Source: Myxococcus xanthus
Lineage (GTDB): Bacteria > Myxococcota > Myxococcia > Myxococcales > Myxococcaceae
Length of the DNA stretch: 64,000 nt
Direction: 5' to 3'
Assembly: GCF_006402735.1 (NCBI RefSeq)
Contig: NZ_CP017174.1
Coordinates: 3,971,001 to 4,035,000 of the forward strand
Below are positions 54,302 to 63,855 of the stretch, in pieces. A program made the position numbers and the translations under genes. Position 1 is the first letter of the stretch. Every line of letters begins with the position of its first letter. Under the pieces are notes generated by a model. That model did no database searches, was not told where the DNA came from, and was given only the letters and a program-made list of their open reading frames with translations.

Positions 54302-54859
54302 TCAGGCCCGCTGGTAGCGGAGGTACAGCGCGCCAGACTGGAAGGTGCGGGTTTCTTTCAGTCGCAGCGGGACGAGGTGATCGAGCTGCGGGAAGTATGG
54401 CTTGCCTCCGCCCACGAGAACCGGCGAGAGGACCTGCCGGTACTCGTCGAGCAGCCCCAATCGCGCGAACGCCGATGCGAGGCCCGGGCCGCTGACCGCC
54501 AGGTCTCCGTGGTGCTCCTGCTTCAGCCTCGCCACCTCGGCGGCGATGTCGCCCCGGACCAGCAGACAGTTCTCGCTGACCTTTTCGAGCGTGGTGGAGA
54601 ACACGGCCTTGGGCTTGCTCTTCCAGATGCGCGCGAACTCCGCCATGAAGCCCGAGGCCGACGGTTCCGTGTCGACGGTCTGCCAGACCGACATCACCTC
54701 ATACATGCGCCGGCCGTACAGGAACGCGCTGAAGTCCTGGGCCTGTTGGTTGAAAAACTGATGCAGTTCCTCGTCCGGCCGGCCCCACGCGAACGACCCG
54801 TCAGGGCCTTCGATGAATCCGTCCAGCGAGAGGTTCATCAGATAGACGATGTGACCCAT
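54302..54859 (-). CDS. Dihydrofolate-reductase-family (RibD-C) protein
   Basis: Cytoplasmic oxidoreductase-like protein of 185 aa. MGHIVYLMNLSLDGFIEGPDG is the normal start, FLYGRRMYEVMSVWQTVD the central motif and LAVSGPGLASAFARLGLLDEYRQVLSPVLVGGGKPYF the cofactor end. This family is named for similarity to the RibD C-terminal domain; members rarely have a known substrate. ATG 54859 has AGGAG eight bases upstream. It is flanked by the two copies of a transposase-derived direct repeat, consistent with having arrived on a mobile element. Confidence 0.9.
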   Translation of the reverse strand: MGHIVYLMNLSLDGFIEGPDGSFAWGRPDEELHQFFNQQAQDFSAFLYGRRMYEVMSVWQTVDTEPSASGFMAEFARIWKSKPKAVFSTTLEKVSENCLLVRGDIAAEVARLKQEHHGDLAVSGPGLASAFARLGLLDEYRQVLSPVLVGGGKPYFPQLDHLVPLRLKETRTFQSGALYLRYQRA

Positions 54860-54929
54860 GATACCCGCTCCTTCTTGGTTCATCTGGAGCCCAATAATTA
54901 GCATGTTTTCACCTGGCAATTGTGTGCGA

Positions 54930-55058
54930 ATACTGCCGATGACGTCCACACGCAGGTGTTCCTTAGTGAACTGGCTGCCGTTGTCGTATCGGACGCTCAG
55001 CTCCCTCGCCACGCCCCGACCGTACGCACCGAAGCGAGCCTTGACGCGCTCATGACGC
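54930..55058 (-). mobile_element. Integrase-core transposase fragment
   Basis: The minus strand reads RHERVKARFGAYGRGVAREL followed by SVRYDNGSQFTKEHLRVDVI; the DNGSQF is the DDE-integrase signature of IS3/IS481-type transposases. Only some 40 codons are left. No terminal repeats were found. Confidence 0.6.
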
Positions 55059-55084
55059 AGCGACCGAACTGTGGATGGGCACAC
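55038..55084 (-). repeat. 47-bp direct repeat, right copy (transposase-derived)
   Basis: Partner of 54220-54266, 38 of 47 bases identical. Confidence 0.6.
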
Positions 55085-55733
55085 CGGGAAGGGCGCCGCC
55101 AAGTTCCGAGGCGAGGGCGACGAAATTGACCAACTTCGTGATGTCCGAGGGGACCTACCTGTCCACCATCCCAGTTCGCGGGATGGAGGGTGGGAATCTC
55201 CTTGAGCCTGTCGATGACCCACGCGTGTGGCACGGCGTCGAGGCTGTTCCAGATGTTCCGGTTCCAGGCGTATTGGGGGTGGGGCAGGAGCAGGCTGACC
55301 GGCGGCCGGGAGCACGTAGACGTGGCCCCAGTCCCCGGTGCTGAATGGCCCGCCTGATGGATTGAACAGGGCCAGTGCGAGCGTCGGCGCTAGCGTCGCC
55401 CAGGCAGTGGCCACTGAAGATGAGCGTCTTTGAACCTGTCGCGCTCAGCGATCGTAGAAATTCCACCAAGGTTTGCTGGGTCGTCAGCTTGTCGGTCATG
55501 CCCAGCAGCTTGTTGTTGATGCTGTTGTCCTTGTTATTCTTGTCATGGTCGGAAGACGCGTTTGTTCCCGCGATGTTCTGGACGTCCGACAGGGCCAGGA
55601 AGGTGGTGAGCTTGGTTTGCGGTGTCTGGGCCAGCGTCTTGGTTTCGCCTGGCGTGTCGCCGACACCGATGGACTCCCAGGCGAGGAGGAAGGCCTTCTG
55701 ACAGAGATTGAGGGGAAGGATGGTGGATGACAT
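55050..55733 (-). pseudogene. Lipase-like gene inactivated by frameshifts
   Basis: The gene begins with ATG 55733 (MSSTILPLNLCQKAFLLAWE). The first 110 codons are in frame up to TLIFSGHCLGDASA, which corresponds to the lipase nucleophile elbow (GHSLGG), with Ser replaced by Cys. The coding sequence then jumps frame (LAPTLALALFNPSGGPFSTG; next PHAWVIDRLKEIPTLHPANW; next TKLVNFVALASELGGALPGV). At least three frame changes are needed, so the product is not functional. Its 3' end is truncated by the transposase fragment. Confidence 0.75.
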
Positions 55734-55760
55734 AGGAGCCCTCTGCGCCGTTGTGGGACC

Positions 55761-55779
55761 CACTCAGGGATACTGAGTG
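55761..55779. other. Short hairpin upstream of the M28 peptidase
   Basis: Perfect 7-bp stem CACTCAG-GGATA-CTGAGTG in the 297-base interval between the lipase relic and the peptidase gene. It could be an operator or a leader structure; no other signal was recognised there. Confidence 0.35.
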
Positions 55780-56030
55780 TGGGATGGGCCTCCAGGGCTT
55801 TGGCCCGGGTGCCCACTCGCCGGAAGTGCAGGGGAGGTGTCAGCCCTCTGCTTTGACGTGTCTGTTCTCTCAACGATTTCTATTGCTTCATCGGAAAGCG
55901 GGATCGCCCGTGAGGAGTTGGCCGTTGATGCGTCGTCTTGGCGCGCGCCTGCCTATGATGTTCCCGGGCCGAGGCAATCGCGACGCCCGTCAGGCGTACT
56001 TGATGCAGGCCATTGCCATGGAGTGCTCCC

Positions 56031-57644
56031 ATGTTCCGCCGCCCGTTGCCGTTCGTACTGCTCGTCCTTCTGCCCGCGATGGCTTCCGCCGCCGCATCTC
56101 CAGAAGCGGAGCGCTGGTGGGGTCACGTTCGCGTGCTCGCGGATGACGCGCTGGAGGGGCGGGAGACGGGCAGCGAGGGCTATCGGAAGGCCGCGAGCTA
56201 CGTGGTGGAGCAGCTCTCGGCGATGGGAATCAAGCCGGGAGCGGGGGAGGGCTACGCTCAGGAGGTGGAACTGGTCTCGCGGCGACTGGTGGATGCGAGC
56301 TCGGGGCTGGCCCTCGTGCGGGGTGGCCGGCGCATGCCGCTGGTCATCGGCCGCGATGCCATCATCGCCTCATACCTGGGGGAATCGGGGCAGGTGGATG
56401 CCCCGTTGGTGTTCGTGGGGCATGGCCTTTCGATTCCCGAGGCGGGACATGACGACTTCGCGGGGCTGGACCTCCAAGGGAAGGTGGTCGTCATCCTCTA
56501 CGGCGGGCCCGACCACATCCCCGGTGCGCTCCGGGCCCACCACAGCTCGCTCGAGGAGCGGGTCAAGGTGCTCCGGAAGGCAGGCGTGGTGGGGGTCGTG
56601 GTGTTGCGGAATCCGAAGAGCGAGGAGCTGCCCTGGGCGCGCATCGCCACGTCGCGGTTCGAGCCGGCCATGACCTTCGCCGACCCGTCACTGGTCGAGA
56701 ATCAGGGCCTGAAGGTGAGTGTCGTCTTCAACTCCCGCCACGCTGAGAAGCTGTTCGCTGGCGCGCAGCACTCCTTCAAGGAGGTGCTGGCGATGGCGGA
56801 TGCGAACCGGCCGCTGCCACACTTCGAGCTGCCCACCCGGCTCGAGGCGCGGGCCGAGTGGAAGGAATCTCCGGTGAAGTCCGCCAACGTCGTGGGCGTG
56901 CTGCCCGGCAGTGATGCCACGTTGGCGCAGGAATACGTCGTGCTCACCGCCCACCTGGACCACATCGGCGTCGGGGTGCCGGTGAAGGGCGACGCCATCT
57001 ACAACGGCGCCATGGACAATGCGACGGGAGTGGCCGCGGTGCTGGAGGTGGCACGGGCCCTCCAGGCACTGAAGCCGAAGCGCTCCGTGCTCTTCCTGCT
57101 GGTGACGGGAGAGGAAAAGGGGCTCTTGGGGGCCCGCTACTTCGCGGCGAGCCCGACGGTGCCCCTGTCCTCCATCGTCGCCAACTTCAACATGGACATG
57201 TTCCTTCCGTTGTTCCCACTCCGCCACCTCTTGGCCCTGGGGCAGGAGGAGTCCTCCCTGAAGGCGCCGCTCCAGCAGGTGGCCACGGCCCATGGGGTGA
57301 CGCTGGTCCCGGCCCCCGAGCCCGACCGCATGCTGTTCATCCGCAGCGACCAGTACGCCTTCATCCGGAAGGGCGTGCCCGCCCTGTTGTTCAAGTTCGG
57401 CCATGCGCCGGGCTCTCCCGAGGAGCGCACGGTGAAGGCCTGGCACACCCGGCACTACCACGCGCCCTCCGATGACCTGCGCCAGCCGATGGACCGGGAG
57501 GCGGCGGCGAAGTTCGTTCGGCTGCTCTCTGACCTCACCCTCACCGTGGCCAACGCCCCCGAGCGCCCGCGTTGGAACGACAACAGCTTCTTCCGGAGGT
57601 TCGCTTCAACGCCGGTGGAGGAGGCTCACCAGCGGATACCGTGA
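56031..57644 (+). CDS. M28-family zinc metallopeptidase, secreted
   Basis: Exported aminopeptidase-like enzyme of 537 aa. Signal peptide MFRRPLPFVLLVLLPAMASAAA. The catalytic M28 domain (about residues 290-510) carries VVLTAHLDHIGVG (His and Asp zinc ligands), NGAMDNATGVAAVLEVA, LLVTGEEKGLLGARYF (catalytic Glu-Glu), NFNMDMF and the final HTRHYHAPSDD. A PA-domain-like insert lies around residues 110-230. ATG 56031 was chosen for the signal. It resembles other secreted peptidases that myxobacteria use on prey or extracellular protein, but that role is inferred. Confidence 0.9.
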   Translation: MFRRPLPFVLLVLLPAMASAAASPEAERWWGHVRVLADDALEGRETGSEGYRKAASYVVEQLSAMGIKPGAGEGYAQEVELVSRRLVDASSGLALVRGGRRMPLVIGRDAIIASYLGESGQVDAPLVFVGHGLSIPEAGHDDFAGLDLQGKVVVILYGGPDHIPGALRAHHSSLEERVKVLRKAGVVGVVVLRNPKSEELPWARIATSRFEPAMTFADPSLVENQGLKVSVVFNSRHAEKLFAGAQHSFKEVLAMADANRPLPHFELPTRLEARAEWKESPVKSANVVGVLPGSDATLAQEYVVLTAHLDHIGVGVPVKGDAIYNGAMDNATGVAAVLEVARALQALKPKRSVLFLLVTGEEKGLLGARYFAASPTVPLSSIVANFNMDMFLPLFPLRHLLALGQEESSLKAPLQQVATAHGVTLVPAPEPDRMLFIRSDQYAFIRKGVPALLFKFGHAPGSPEERTVKAWHTRHYHAPSDDLRQPMDREAAAKFVRLLSDLTLTVANAPERPRWNDNSFFRRFASTPVEEAHQRIP

Positions 57645-57743
57645 GCGCGGTGAAGCGGCCAGTCTCCAAACCTGCCTCCTTTTGCGATGCGCGGAGTGCG
57701 TGCAGAGTTCCGTGAAGCGCTTCTCGCGGAGGCCCAGACGGCC

Positions 57744-58604
57744 ATGTCCATGCTCCAGGTTCCCAGTCTCATGCGCCGACGTTCGGGCGCCATCCTCGTC
57801 CTCTCCACCGTCGTGCTGCTCATCGGAGCCGCGCCGGAGAGCGCCCAGGAGCAGGTGCTGGGTTCAGCGGGAAGCGACCCGCGTATCGAGGCCGTGGCGA
57901 TGCCGTGCAAGAAGGGCCAGCGTGCGCTTCGTGTTCGCCGCGGCGACGCGAAGCGCACAGCGACGCTGTCCGAGCCGTATGATGCACTCACGTGCGACGT
58001 GGCGAAGGCCACGGCGCCTGAATGGAACTGGACCGGTGGCGATGAGTCGACCTCCTGGGCCCTCCATCTCCGGGCCGTGGACCTCCAGGGAGGGCCGACG
58101 GCGCTTCTCATCACCCACGCGGCCGGCTACGAACATGTGCACCGCCAGCATGCCCTGTTCCTCGCGGACGCGAAGGGCGTGACCCGGGCCTGGGAGGGGG
58201 CCGAGGGGCAGGGCCCCACCTCCTCCAGCGTGGAGGTCCAGGACGGCCGGCTCCTCTTCTCACGCACACTCGACATCGGCGTGGGAGATTCGGCGGACAG
58301 ATGGGCCCTCTCCGAGCTGCGCTGGGACGTGGGACGGAAGAAGGTGGTGGAGCGGCCTGCCGAAGCCTGGGCCGTCATCCTTCGTACGGAGGACTCGGTG
58401 CCGGCGGCCCGCGCGGCCGAGGCGCAGTTGGAAGCGGACTGCAAGGGCTCGACGCTGCTCATGGTGGACACCAACGACTTCGCGCGGCTCACCCGGGACA
58501 AGTGGGTGGTGGCCAGCTTCCTGCCGACACGCCAGGGCGCCGAGGCCGCGCTCAGGCGGCTGCGGCCGTGCGCACCGGACGCGTACCTCAAGCGCGTCCA
58601 GTGA
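57744..58604 (+). CDS. Secreted hypothetical protein with SPOR-like C-terminus
   Basis: Exported protein of 286 aa with signal-like segment MRRRSGAILVLSTVVLLIGAAPESAQ. The mature part is rich in Trp, Asp and Arg (ATAPEWNWTGGDESTSWALHLRAVDLQGGPTALLITHAAGYEHVHRQHALFLAD). The last 70 residues (EAWAVILRTEDSVPAARAAEAQ, MVVASFLP-like WVVASFLPTRQGAEAALRRLR) resemble a SPOR-type repeat. I do not recognise a family. ATG 57744 has GGAGG eleven bases upstream; ATG 57687 and 57771 are alternatives. Convergent to the PLD gene. Confidence 0.6.
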   Translation: MSMLQVPSLMRRRSGAILVLSTVVLLIGAAPESAQEQVLGSAGSDPRIEAVAMPCKKGQRALRVRRGDAKRTATLSEPYDALTCDVAKATAPEWNWTGGDESTSWALHLRAVDLQGGPTALLITHAAGYEHVHRQHALFLADAKGVTRAWEGAEGQGPTSSSVEVQDGRLLFSRTLDIGVGDSADRWALSELRWDVGRKKVVERPAEAWAVILRTEDSVPAARAAEAQLEADCKGSTLLMVDTNDFARLTRDKWVVASFLPTRQGAEAALRRLRPCAPDAYLKRVQ

Positions 58605-58653
58605 GTGCTGCCGCACGCGGTGGAGGGTCTGCTGTCGGATCAGTTGTCCTGCT

Positions 58654-61600
58654 TCAGGTCCACGTAAAGTTCGGCCCGTCGTTGGCGACCTCTGGCATGG
58701 CTCTCCCCATGTCGAGTCCCGGCGTCAGGTGGTGAAAGAGCGGTAGCAAGGCATAGGCGGCACCGCCGTAGTGCGCTCCGTGCGTCTTGAAATGCGTGAG
58801 GTTGTAGTCCGCCGCCGCCTCGATGTTGGAGGGGGTGACATGGTGTCCCGGGTTGTAGTGGTTGAGCAGGTTCGTCAGCGCACCTTGCGCGACGTGGGGT
58901 GAGTCGACGAAGGCGGCGATCTCCCCGTCGTACTGCATGCTGCGGAAGGACCAGTTGGCGGTGCCACACACCAGCCAGCGGTCATCGAAGACCGCGACCT
59001 TGGAGTGAACATAGACGTTGGCCGCGCCACCCGCCCCGAAGCAGGAGTAGAAGTGGAGATCCCCCTCCACCGTGGTGATCTTGTGAAGGGGCACCGTCGT
59101 GGTGGGGCTGGCCAGGGTCTGCTTGAACTGGATGCAATCTTGTTCGAGCCACCGGTTCCTCAGTCCGGGGGTCGGACTGTTGGTGTCGAAGCTGTCCACG
59201 ACGTTCCATGTGGCACACGTCGTGCGGTCGACTTGCTGGGGCGTGCCCGCGTCATCGAGATATCTGACGATCCGGCAGTAGGGCGTCCCAATGGGCTTCA
59301 GGAAGCGCAGCACCATGTGCAGCCAGGCACGGCGAGTCATGTACGCCATGGAGCCGCCCTGCATGGGCACGACGATGACGACCTTCAGTTCGTGATTCGC
59401 GAGTCTTCGCGCCTCATGGCGGCGATAGACGGCCTGGAGCAGGTCAGGGTCCGCGAAGTGGTAGTTCTCGAAGTAGAGGTAGTCGTTCGCCGCGTTGATT
59501 CGCTCGATGACCTTGTCTCGGATGTGGCGGTAGCGGGTCGACCCCACGGAGCGCGTGAGCGCGATGCTCACGCTGCGGTTGTCAGGGTGGCGAGCCTGCC
59601 GGGTGGTGTTCTCGTGGATGCTGACGGCCTGCTGCTTCACGGTCGTGCTGGACCAGTAGGCGTAGTTACGCGCCACGACGTCGCCGCCGCTCCCAAAGGC
59701 GTTCCACACCCATTGGGTGGCCACGTCGTTGGTCCGTCTCCAGCGCCGCATCCACTCCGCTTCGACGTCATCGGTCACCGGACCCCGGAGGCGCACGGCG
59801 GTGTCGTGCCAGGTCTGGGCCCCGCCATGGTCGTGGGGCGCGAAGTAGTGGTTGGAGAGGTTGAGCCCGCCAACCAGGGCCGTGCGCTGCCCCGCGATGG
59901 AGACAATCGCGATTTTCTGATGGTTCGCCGCGCCGACGAGGTCCCCCTCGTAGTGTTCCAGGAACATTCGCGCGCGTCCCACCCCGGGGCCCGTGGCGAG
60001 GGCGTCAGTGTCGATGCGCCGGATGGCTTCGGCGAAGGACTCGTTTGCCTTCGCGACTTCGTCTGCCATTCCGTTGAACTGCCGCTCATGCCTCGGGGCA
60101 TGCCAGGCGATGACGTCGACGTCGTGACCCGCCCGCACGATCTTCTCGATGTAGGTCAGCAAGCGATGGGCGGGCTGCTCGAAGCAGGTCGCGTCACCCA
60201 CCGTCACCGAGGGCTCAATCATCCAGAAGGCCAGGCGAACATACGTGTTCGGGTTCCGCGGCGCCTGCCGGACCTGCTCCAGCATCAACCGGAGCTCACG
60301 GAAGTACGCCTCCCCATCCAGGATGAACACCACCTCGTTGTCACCCGACTCGACGGGCGTGGTCATGTAGGTGAAGGCGTTGTTCAATCTCGCGGGACGG
60401 GGCTCGTCGGGGTTCCGTACGGAGAGGTTGACCGCACCCGGTTCGTGTCCCGGAAGCCGGACTTCCAGGTGTTGGTCATCGACGAACGTCACCCCGGTGA
60501 GCTCGGTGTTGTCCAGGAAGACCCGCGCCCCCGCGGTGAAGTTCTGTCCGGTGAGCGTGACCCACCGGCCACCGACAGGGCCTCGCGCCGGGGCCACCGA
60601 GACGAGCCGCGCCGCGTCCCGGTAGGTGTAGAGCCCGGCACCGATGACCGCCGCGGCGCCTGGGTTCGTGACACCGACATTCGAGGCGACCCGCAGCCCT
60701 CCCATGCCTGGAGGTGGGCCGAAAGGGGTCCTCGCGGTGATGGTGGTCGGCGACACCACCTGGACGTGGGTCGCGGGCTGCCCGTTGACCGTCACGGCCG
60801 CGCCTGCCTGGAAGTGGTCGCCCGTGAGGGTGATGGTGGTGCCGCCATCGAGCGGGCCCTGGCTCGGCTCGACGGCGTGGATGACCGCGAGCCCCTGATA
60901 GACGAAGCCACCGGCGACCCGGTTCACCGCCGCGTTGTGGCGCACGGCGATGTCGACCGGGCCGATGCCGGCTCCCACCGGCGTGGTGGCCGCGAGCTCC
61001 TGCGCTGAGCGACGGACGAGCGCCGCGGCGGCGAGCCCTCCAAACTCCACCGTCGTCCCATCGGCGAAAGGGCCACCGCGGAGGACCACCACGGTCCCTC
61101 CCGCGAGCGGGCCGGCGGCGGGCTCGATGGCCGTGACGGGCGAATAGGAGAAGCCATTCGCGAGGCTGAGCGCACCCGCGAGGTTGTGCACCTGGAGGTC
61201 CACCGTCCCCTCGACGTGCGCGGGGGTCGTGGCGGCGAGCTCGTTGGCCGAGCGCCAGACCACCCCCGTCGCGGGGACTCCTCCCAGGGTGACGGTCGCG
61301 GCCGGGTCGAAGCCGCTCCCTCGGATGACAATGGCCGTTCCTCCCGCGACAGGGCCCCGGCTCGGCTCCACGGCGCTGACGTCCGAGTAGGTGAAGGCGT
61401 TGGCGAGCGTGACCCAGGTGCCGCCAGCATTCTGGACTTCGACATCCACCGTCCCCGCCGCGTGCGCGGGCGCGGTGGCCGTGAGGGTGCTCGCGGAGAC
61501 CCTGACGACATTCGTGGCCGCGACCCCTCCGATGCGGACGTTCACCTCCGCGGCGAAGTGGTTGCCTGTGAGCGTGACGGCTGTCCCGCCGGCCGTCACG

Positions 61601-62655
61601 CCTCGCGGGGGCTGGACCCCAGCGGCCACCGGGGCACCAATGGACTTGAAGCGCCGGGGCAAGGTCACCGCGGCTTCGCCCGGGTTCTGGACGACGACAT
61701 CATGCTCGCCCGCTGGGAGGGCGGGGGCCGTCGCGGTGAGGGTGTTCGCGTTGCCCCAGGTCGTGGGCACGGCGTTGATTCCGCCGATTGTAACGACGGC
61801 GCCGTTGGCGAAGCGCTGGCCTTGGACCGTCACGACCGTGCCACCGGCCGCCGGTCCCAGCACGGGCGTGATGGTGGTCACCTCCGCGCCAACGTACGTC
61901 AGCCCACCCGCCAGCGTGCCGACGGGGGCGGCCCCCACGGTGACAACCACGTCCGCGGCCCCGGCTGCATGCGCGGGCGTGCGCGCGGTGATTCGCGTGT
62001 CGGACTGAACGACGACATGGGTCGCGGGTGTTCCTCCGATGGTGACGGTCGCACCCGCGCCGAAGTACTGCCCCTGGATGGTGATGTCCGTCCCACCTGC
62101 CAGCGGCACTTCGCGCGGACTGACCCCCGTGGTCGCCGGTCCACTGAAATGAAAGCCGTTGTCGCAGCGTCCCCCCGCGGTGCGCGCCGCGGTGGTCCAG
62201 ACGTCGACGTGTACCGCACCCACGGCGTTGGGAGGTGTCTGACAGGTCAGCTCGGTGGCGGAGACGATGTTGACGGCGGCCGCGGCAGCGCCGTTGAAGT
62301 TGACGACCATGCCGGCGACGAAGCCCCGGCCGGTGACGGTCACCTGGGTGGCGCCCGCGATTGAACCCGCGTCGGGACTGCACTTGCTCACGACCGCGTA
62401 GTATTCGAAGGGGTTGGCCCACGGGGCCGACGTTCCGTCGGGGTTGGTCGCCGTGACAGTGACCTGACCTGCCCGCTCCCGCTTGGGCGTTCGTACCCTT
62501 ATCTGGGTGGGCGGCGTGACCTGGATGACCGTGGCGCTGGTGCCCCCAAAGCTGACCCGGGCCCCCGCCTGGATTTGCGTTCCCGTGAGGGTGAGCTCAA
62601 CGCCTCCGTCCACGGAGCAGCCGTTGATATCGAGATGGGTGATGGTGATGGGCAC
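58654..62655 (-). CDS. Nine IPT/TIG repeats fused to a phospholipase D-like module
   Basis: Protein of 1333 aa. Residues 1-760 are nine immunoglobulin-like IPT/TIG repeats, each about 80 aa, with recurrent motifs such as GPxAGGTxVTxxGxxF and TARTPAHAAG. From about residue 780 a PLD-superfamily region follows. The first catalytic site is His912-Gln-Lys in ANHQKIAIVSIAG, with Ser where the family has Asp; the second, His1217-Ser-Lys in VHSKVAVFDDRWLVCGTANW, is complete. GTG 62655 has GGGGGAAG six bases upstream; ATG 62682 is the alternative. No signal peptide is evident, so export would need another route. The gene downstream in its direction is unrelated. Confidence 0.82.
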   Translation of the reverse strand: MPITITHLDINGCSVDGGVELTLTGTQIQAGARVSFGGTSATVIQVTPPTQIRVRTPKRERAGQVTVTATNPDGTSAPWANPFEYYAVVSKCSPDAGSIAGATQVTVTGRGFVAGMVVNFNGAAAAAVNIVSATELTCQTPPNAVGAVHVDVWTTAARTAGGRCDNGFHFSGPATTGVSPREVPLAGGTDITIQGQYFGAGATVTIGGTPATHVVVQSDTRITARTPAHAAGAADVVVTVGAAPVGTLAGGLTYVGAEVTTITPVLGPAAGGTVVTVQGQRFANGAVVTIGGINAVPTTWGNANTLTATAPALPAGEHDVVVQNPGEAAVTLPRRFKSIGAPVAAGVQPPRGVTAGGTAVTLTGNHFAAEVNVRIGGVAATNVVRVSASTLTATAPAHAAGTVDVEVQNAGGTWVTLANAFTYSDVSAVEPSRGPVAGGTAIVIRGSGFDPAATVTLGGVPATGVVWRSANELAATTPAHVEGTVDLQVHNLAGALSLANGFSYSPVTAIEPAAGPLAGGTVVVLRGGPFADGTTVEFGGLAAAALVRRSAQELAATTPVGAGIGPVDIAVRHNAAVNRVAGGFVYQGLAVIHAVEPSQGPLDGGTTITLTGDHFQAGAAVTVNGQPATHVQVVSPTTITARTPFGPPPGMGGLRVASNVGVTNPGAAAVIGAGLYTYRDAARLVSVAPARGPVGGRWVTLTGQNFTAGARVFLDNTELTGVTFVDDQHLEVRLPGHEPGAVNLSVRNPDEPRPARLNNAFTYMTTPVESGDNEVVFILDGEAYFRELRLMLEQVRQAPRNPNTYVRLAFWMIEPSVTVGDATCFEQPAHRLLTYIEKIVRAGHDVDVIAWHAPRHERQFNGMADEVAKANESFAEAIRRIDTDALATGPGVGRARMFLEHYEGDLVGAANHQKIAIVSIAGQRTALVGGLNLSNHYFAPHDHGGAQTWHDTAVRLRGPVTDDVEAEWMRRWRRTNDVATQWVWNAFGSGGDVVARNYAYWSSTTVKQQAVSIHENTTRQARHPDNRSVSIALTRSVGSTRYRHIRDKVIERINAANDYLYFENYHFADPDLLQAVYRRHEARRLANHELKVVIVVPMQGGSMAYMTRRAWLHMVLRFLKPIGTPYCRIVRYLDDAGTPQQVDRTTCATWNVVDSFDTNSPTPGLRNRWLEQDCIQFKQTLASPTTTVPLHKITTVEGDLHFYSCFGAGGAANVYVHSKVAVFDDRWLVCGTANWSFRSMQYDGEIAAFVDSPHVAQGALTNLLNHYNPGHHVTPSNIEAAADYNLTHFKTHGAHYGGAAYALLPLFHHLTPGLDMGRAMPEVANDGPNFTWT

Positions 62656-62706
62656 GCTTCTTCCCCCGGGCCATGCGTGCACGGCCCATGGCTTGCCGCG
62701 CCGTTG

Positions 62707-63837
62707 CTAGGCGAGGTGTTTTTCTTCGATGGTCGCGCGGGTGCTTGCGTCCGGCTCACCGGTCACCGTGAGCCCCTCATCACGCTGAAAGTCCTGCAGC
62801 GCGCGGCGAGTCAAGGCGCCCAACTTCCCCTCATCCTTGGCGCAGGGATAGCCCAGGTTGGTCAGGCGTCCCTGCACTCCAGAGAGTGTGTCGAGCGGGT
62901 CGAGATGCGCCGCGCGGAAGATGAACGTCTCGCGTTCGAGATCCTGGCCCAGGGTGACCCTGACCTCGGTGGTGGTCGCTGACACGGACTCCCGCACGAA
63001 GCCCTCCCCATCCGTCTTCCCCGTGCGCTCCTCGGTGCCATTCGGGCCGTCAATGGCTATCAGATAGGACGCTCCGCTTCGGGGCCGGTCCTGCCGGTCC
63101 AGGAAGCGGATGCGCAGTTGCTCGGACGCATCCTTGCGGCGGATGCGATAGGCGTTCGAGGGCTCCACGTCCCGCAGCGCGAGCTGTCGCGGAGGAAGGA
63201 TGACGGTGTCCCCCGGCAGGAGGATGTTCTTGTTCTTCCGCCGGCTCTTGAGGTCGCGGTTGTCCGGCAGGTCCCAGACCGTGTCCGCGTGGAGCCCATG
63301 CTGGTGGGCGAGCGTCGAGAGGCACTCGCCTTGCTGGATGACGTGAGAGGTGGGGCCCGTCCGTGCCACGGGGCGCGGCGCCGTCCAGGTGGCTTCGTCG
63401 CGGCAGGCGGCCCGCTCCGCTGACAGGGGCTCACTGCCGAGAATCTCCCAGCGGTCCTGGTCCAATTCGAGGAGCCCGAGCTGATACGTCCCCGGCGCGA
63501 GGCCCTGGAAGCGCAGCGTCCCCGCCGCATCGGTCCTGGCGGACAGGGCTTCGGTGGAGCTCTTGCGCAGCTCGATGAGGATGTCGTCGAGCGGCTTTCC
63601 CTCCATGTCGACGACCGTGGCCTCCAGGGTCTGCAGCGCAGCTTTCATGCAGGGCAAGATGACGTCGCCCCCGGAGGAGATGGACGCGGCGGCGGCCTTC
63701 GCGGCCTTCAGCTGGGTGAGCTTCGCCTCGCTCGAATCCTGGGGGCTGGGAGGGGGCTCTGTCGGGCCACACTTGCTGAAGTACGCCCGCTCCGGGTCGA
63801 AGACCGCCGAGGGCTTGAAGACGATGTCATGCGCCAT
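62707..63837 (-). CDS. LysM and peptidoglycan-binding-domain protein
   Basis: Protein of 376 aa without signal peptide. Order: unknown N-terminus with a Cys/Pro part, a carboxypeptidase regulatory-like Ig fold (LQTLEATVVDMEGKPLDDILIELRK... about residues 65-125), a LysM domain (VIQQGECLSTLAHQHGLHADTVWDLPDN, about 168-218, ending LLPGDTVILP), a second Ig-like region, and at the C-terminus a PG_binding_1 domain (LSGVQGRLTNLGYPCAKDEGKLGALTRRALQDFQRDEGL). This organisation appears in myxobacterial clusters linked to contractile injection systems and effectors. It precedes the PLD gene by 51 bases in the same direction, so the two may form an operon. Confidence 0.85.
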   Translation of the reverse strand: MAHDIVFKPSAVFDPERAYFSKCGPTEPPPSPQDSSEAKLTQLKAAKAAAASISSGGDVILPCMKAALQTLEATVVDMEGKPLDDILIELRKSSTEALSARTDAAGTLRFQGLAPGTYQLGLLELDQDRWEILGSEPLSAERAACRDEATWTAPRPVARTGPTSHVIQQGECLSTLAHQHGLHADTVWDLPDNRDLKSRRKNKNILLPGDTVILPPRQLALRDVEPSNAYRIRRKDASEQLRIRFLDRQDRPRSGASYLIAIDGPNGTEERTGKTDGEGFVRESVSATTTEVRVTLGQDLERETFIFRAAHLDPLDTLSGVQGRLTNLGYPCAKDEGKLGALTRRALQDFQRDEGLTVTGEPDASTRATIEEKHLA

Positions 63838-63855
63838 GGGGGGCCCTCCGCCGCG

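Noticed and set aside
60900-62600. Tandem DNA repeats as a mobile or CRISPR element
   Set aside because: The periodicity of about 240 bases comes from the IPT/TIG protein repeats, which are diverged and in frame.
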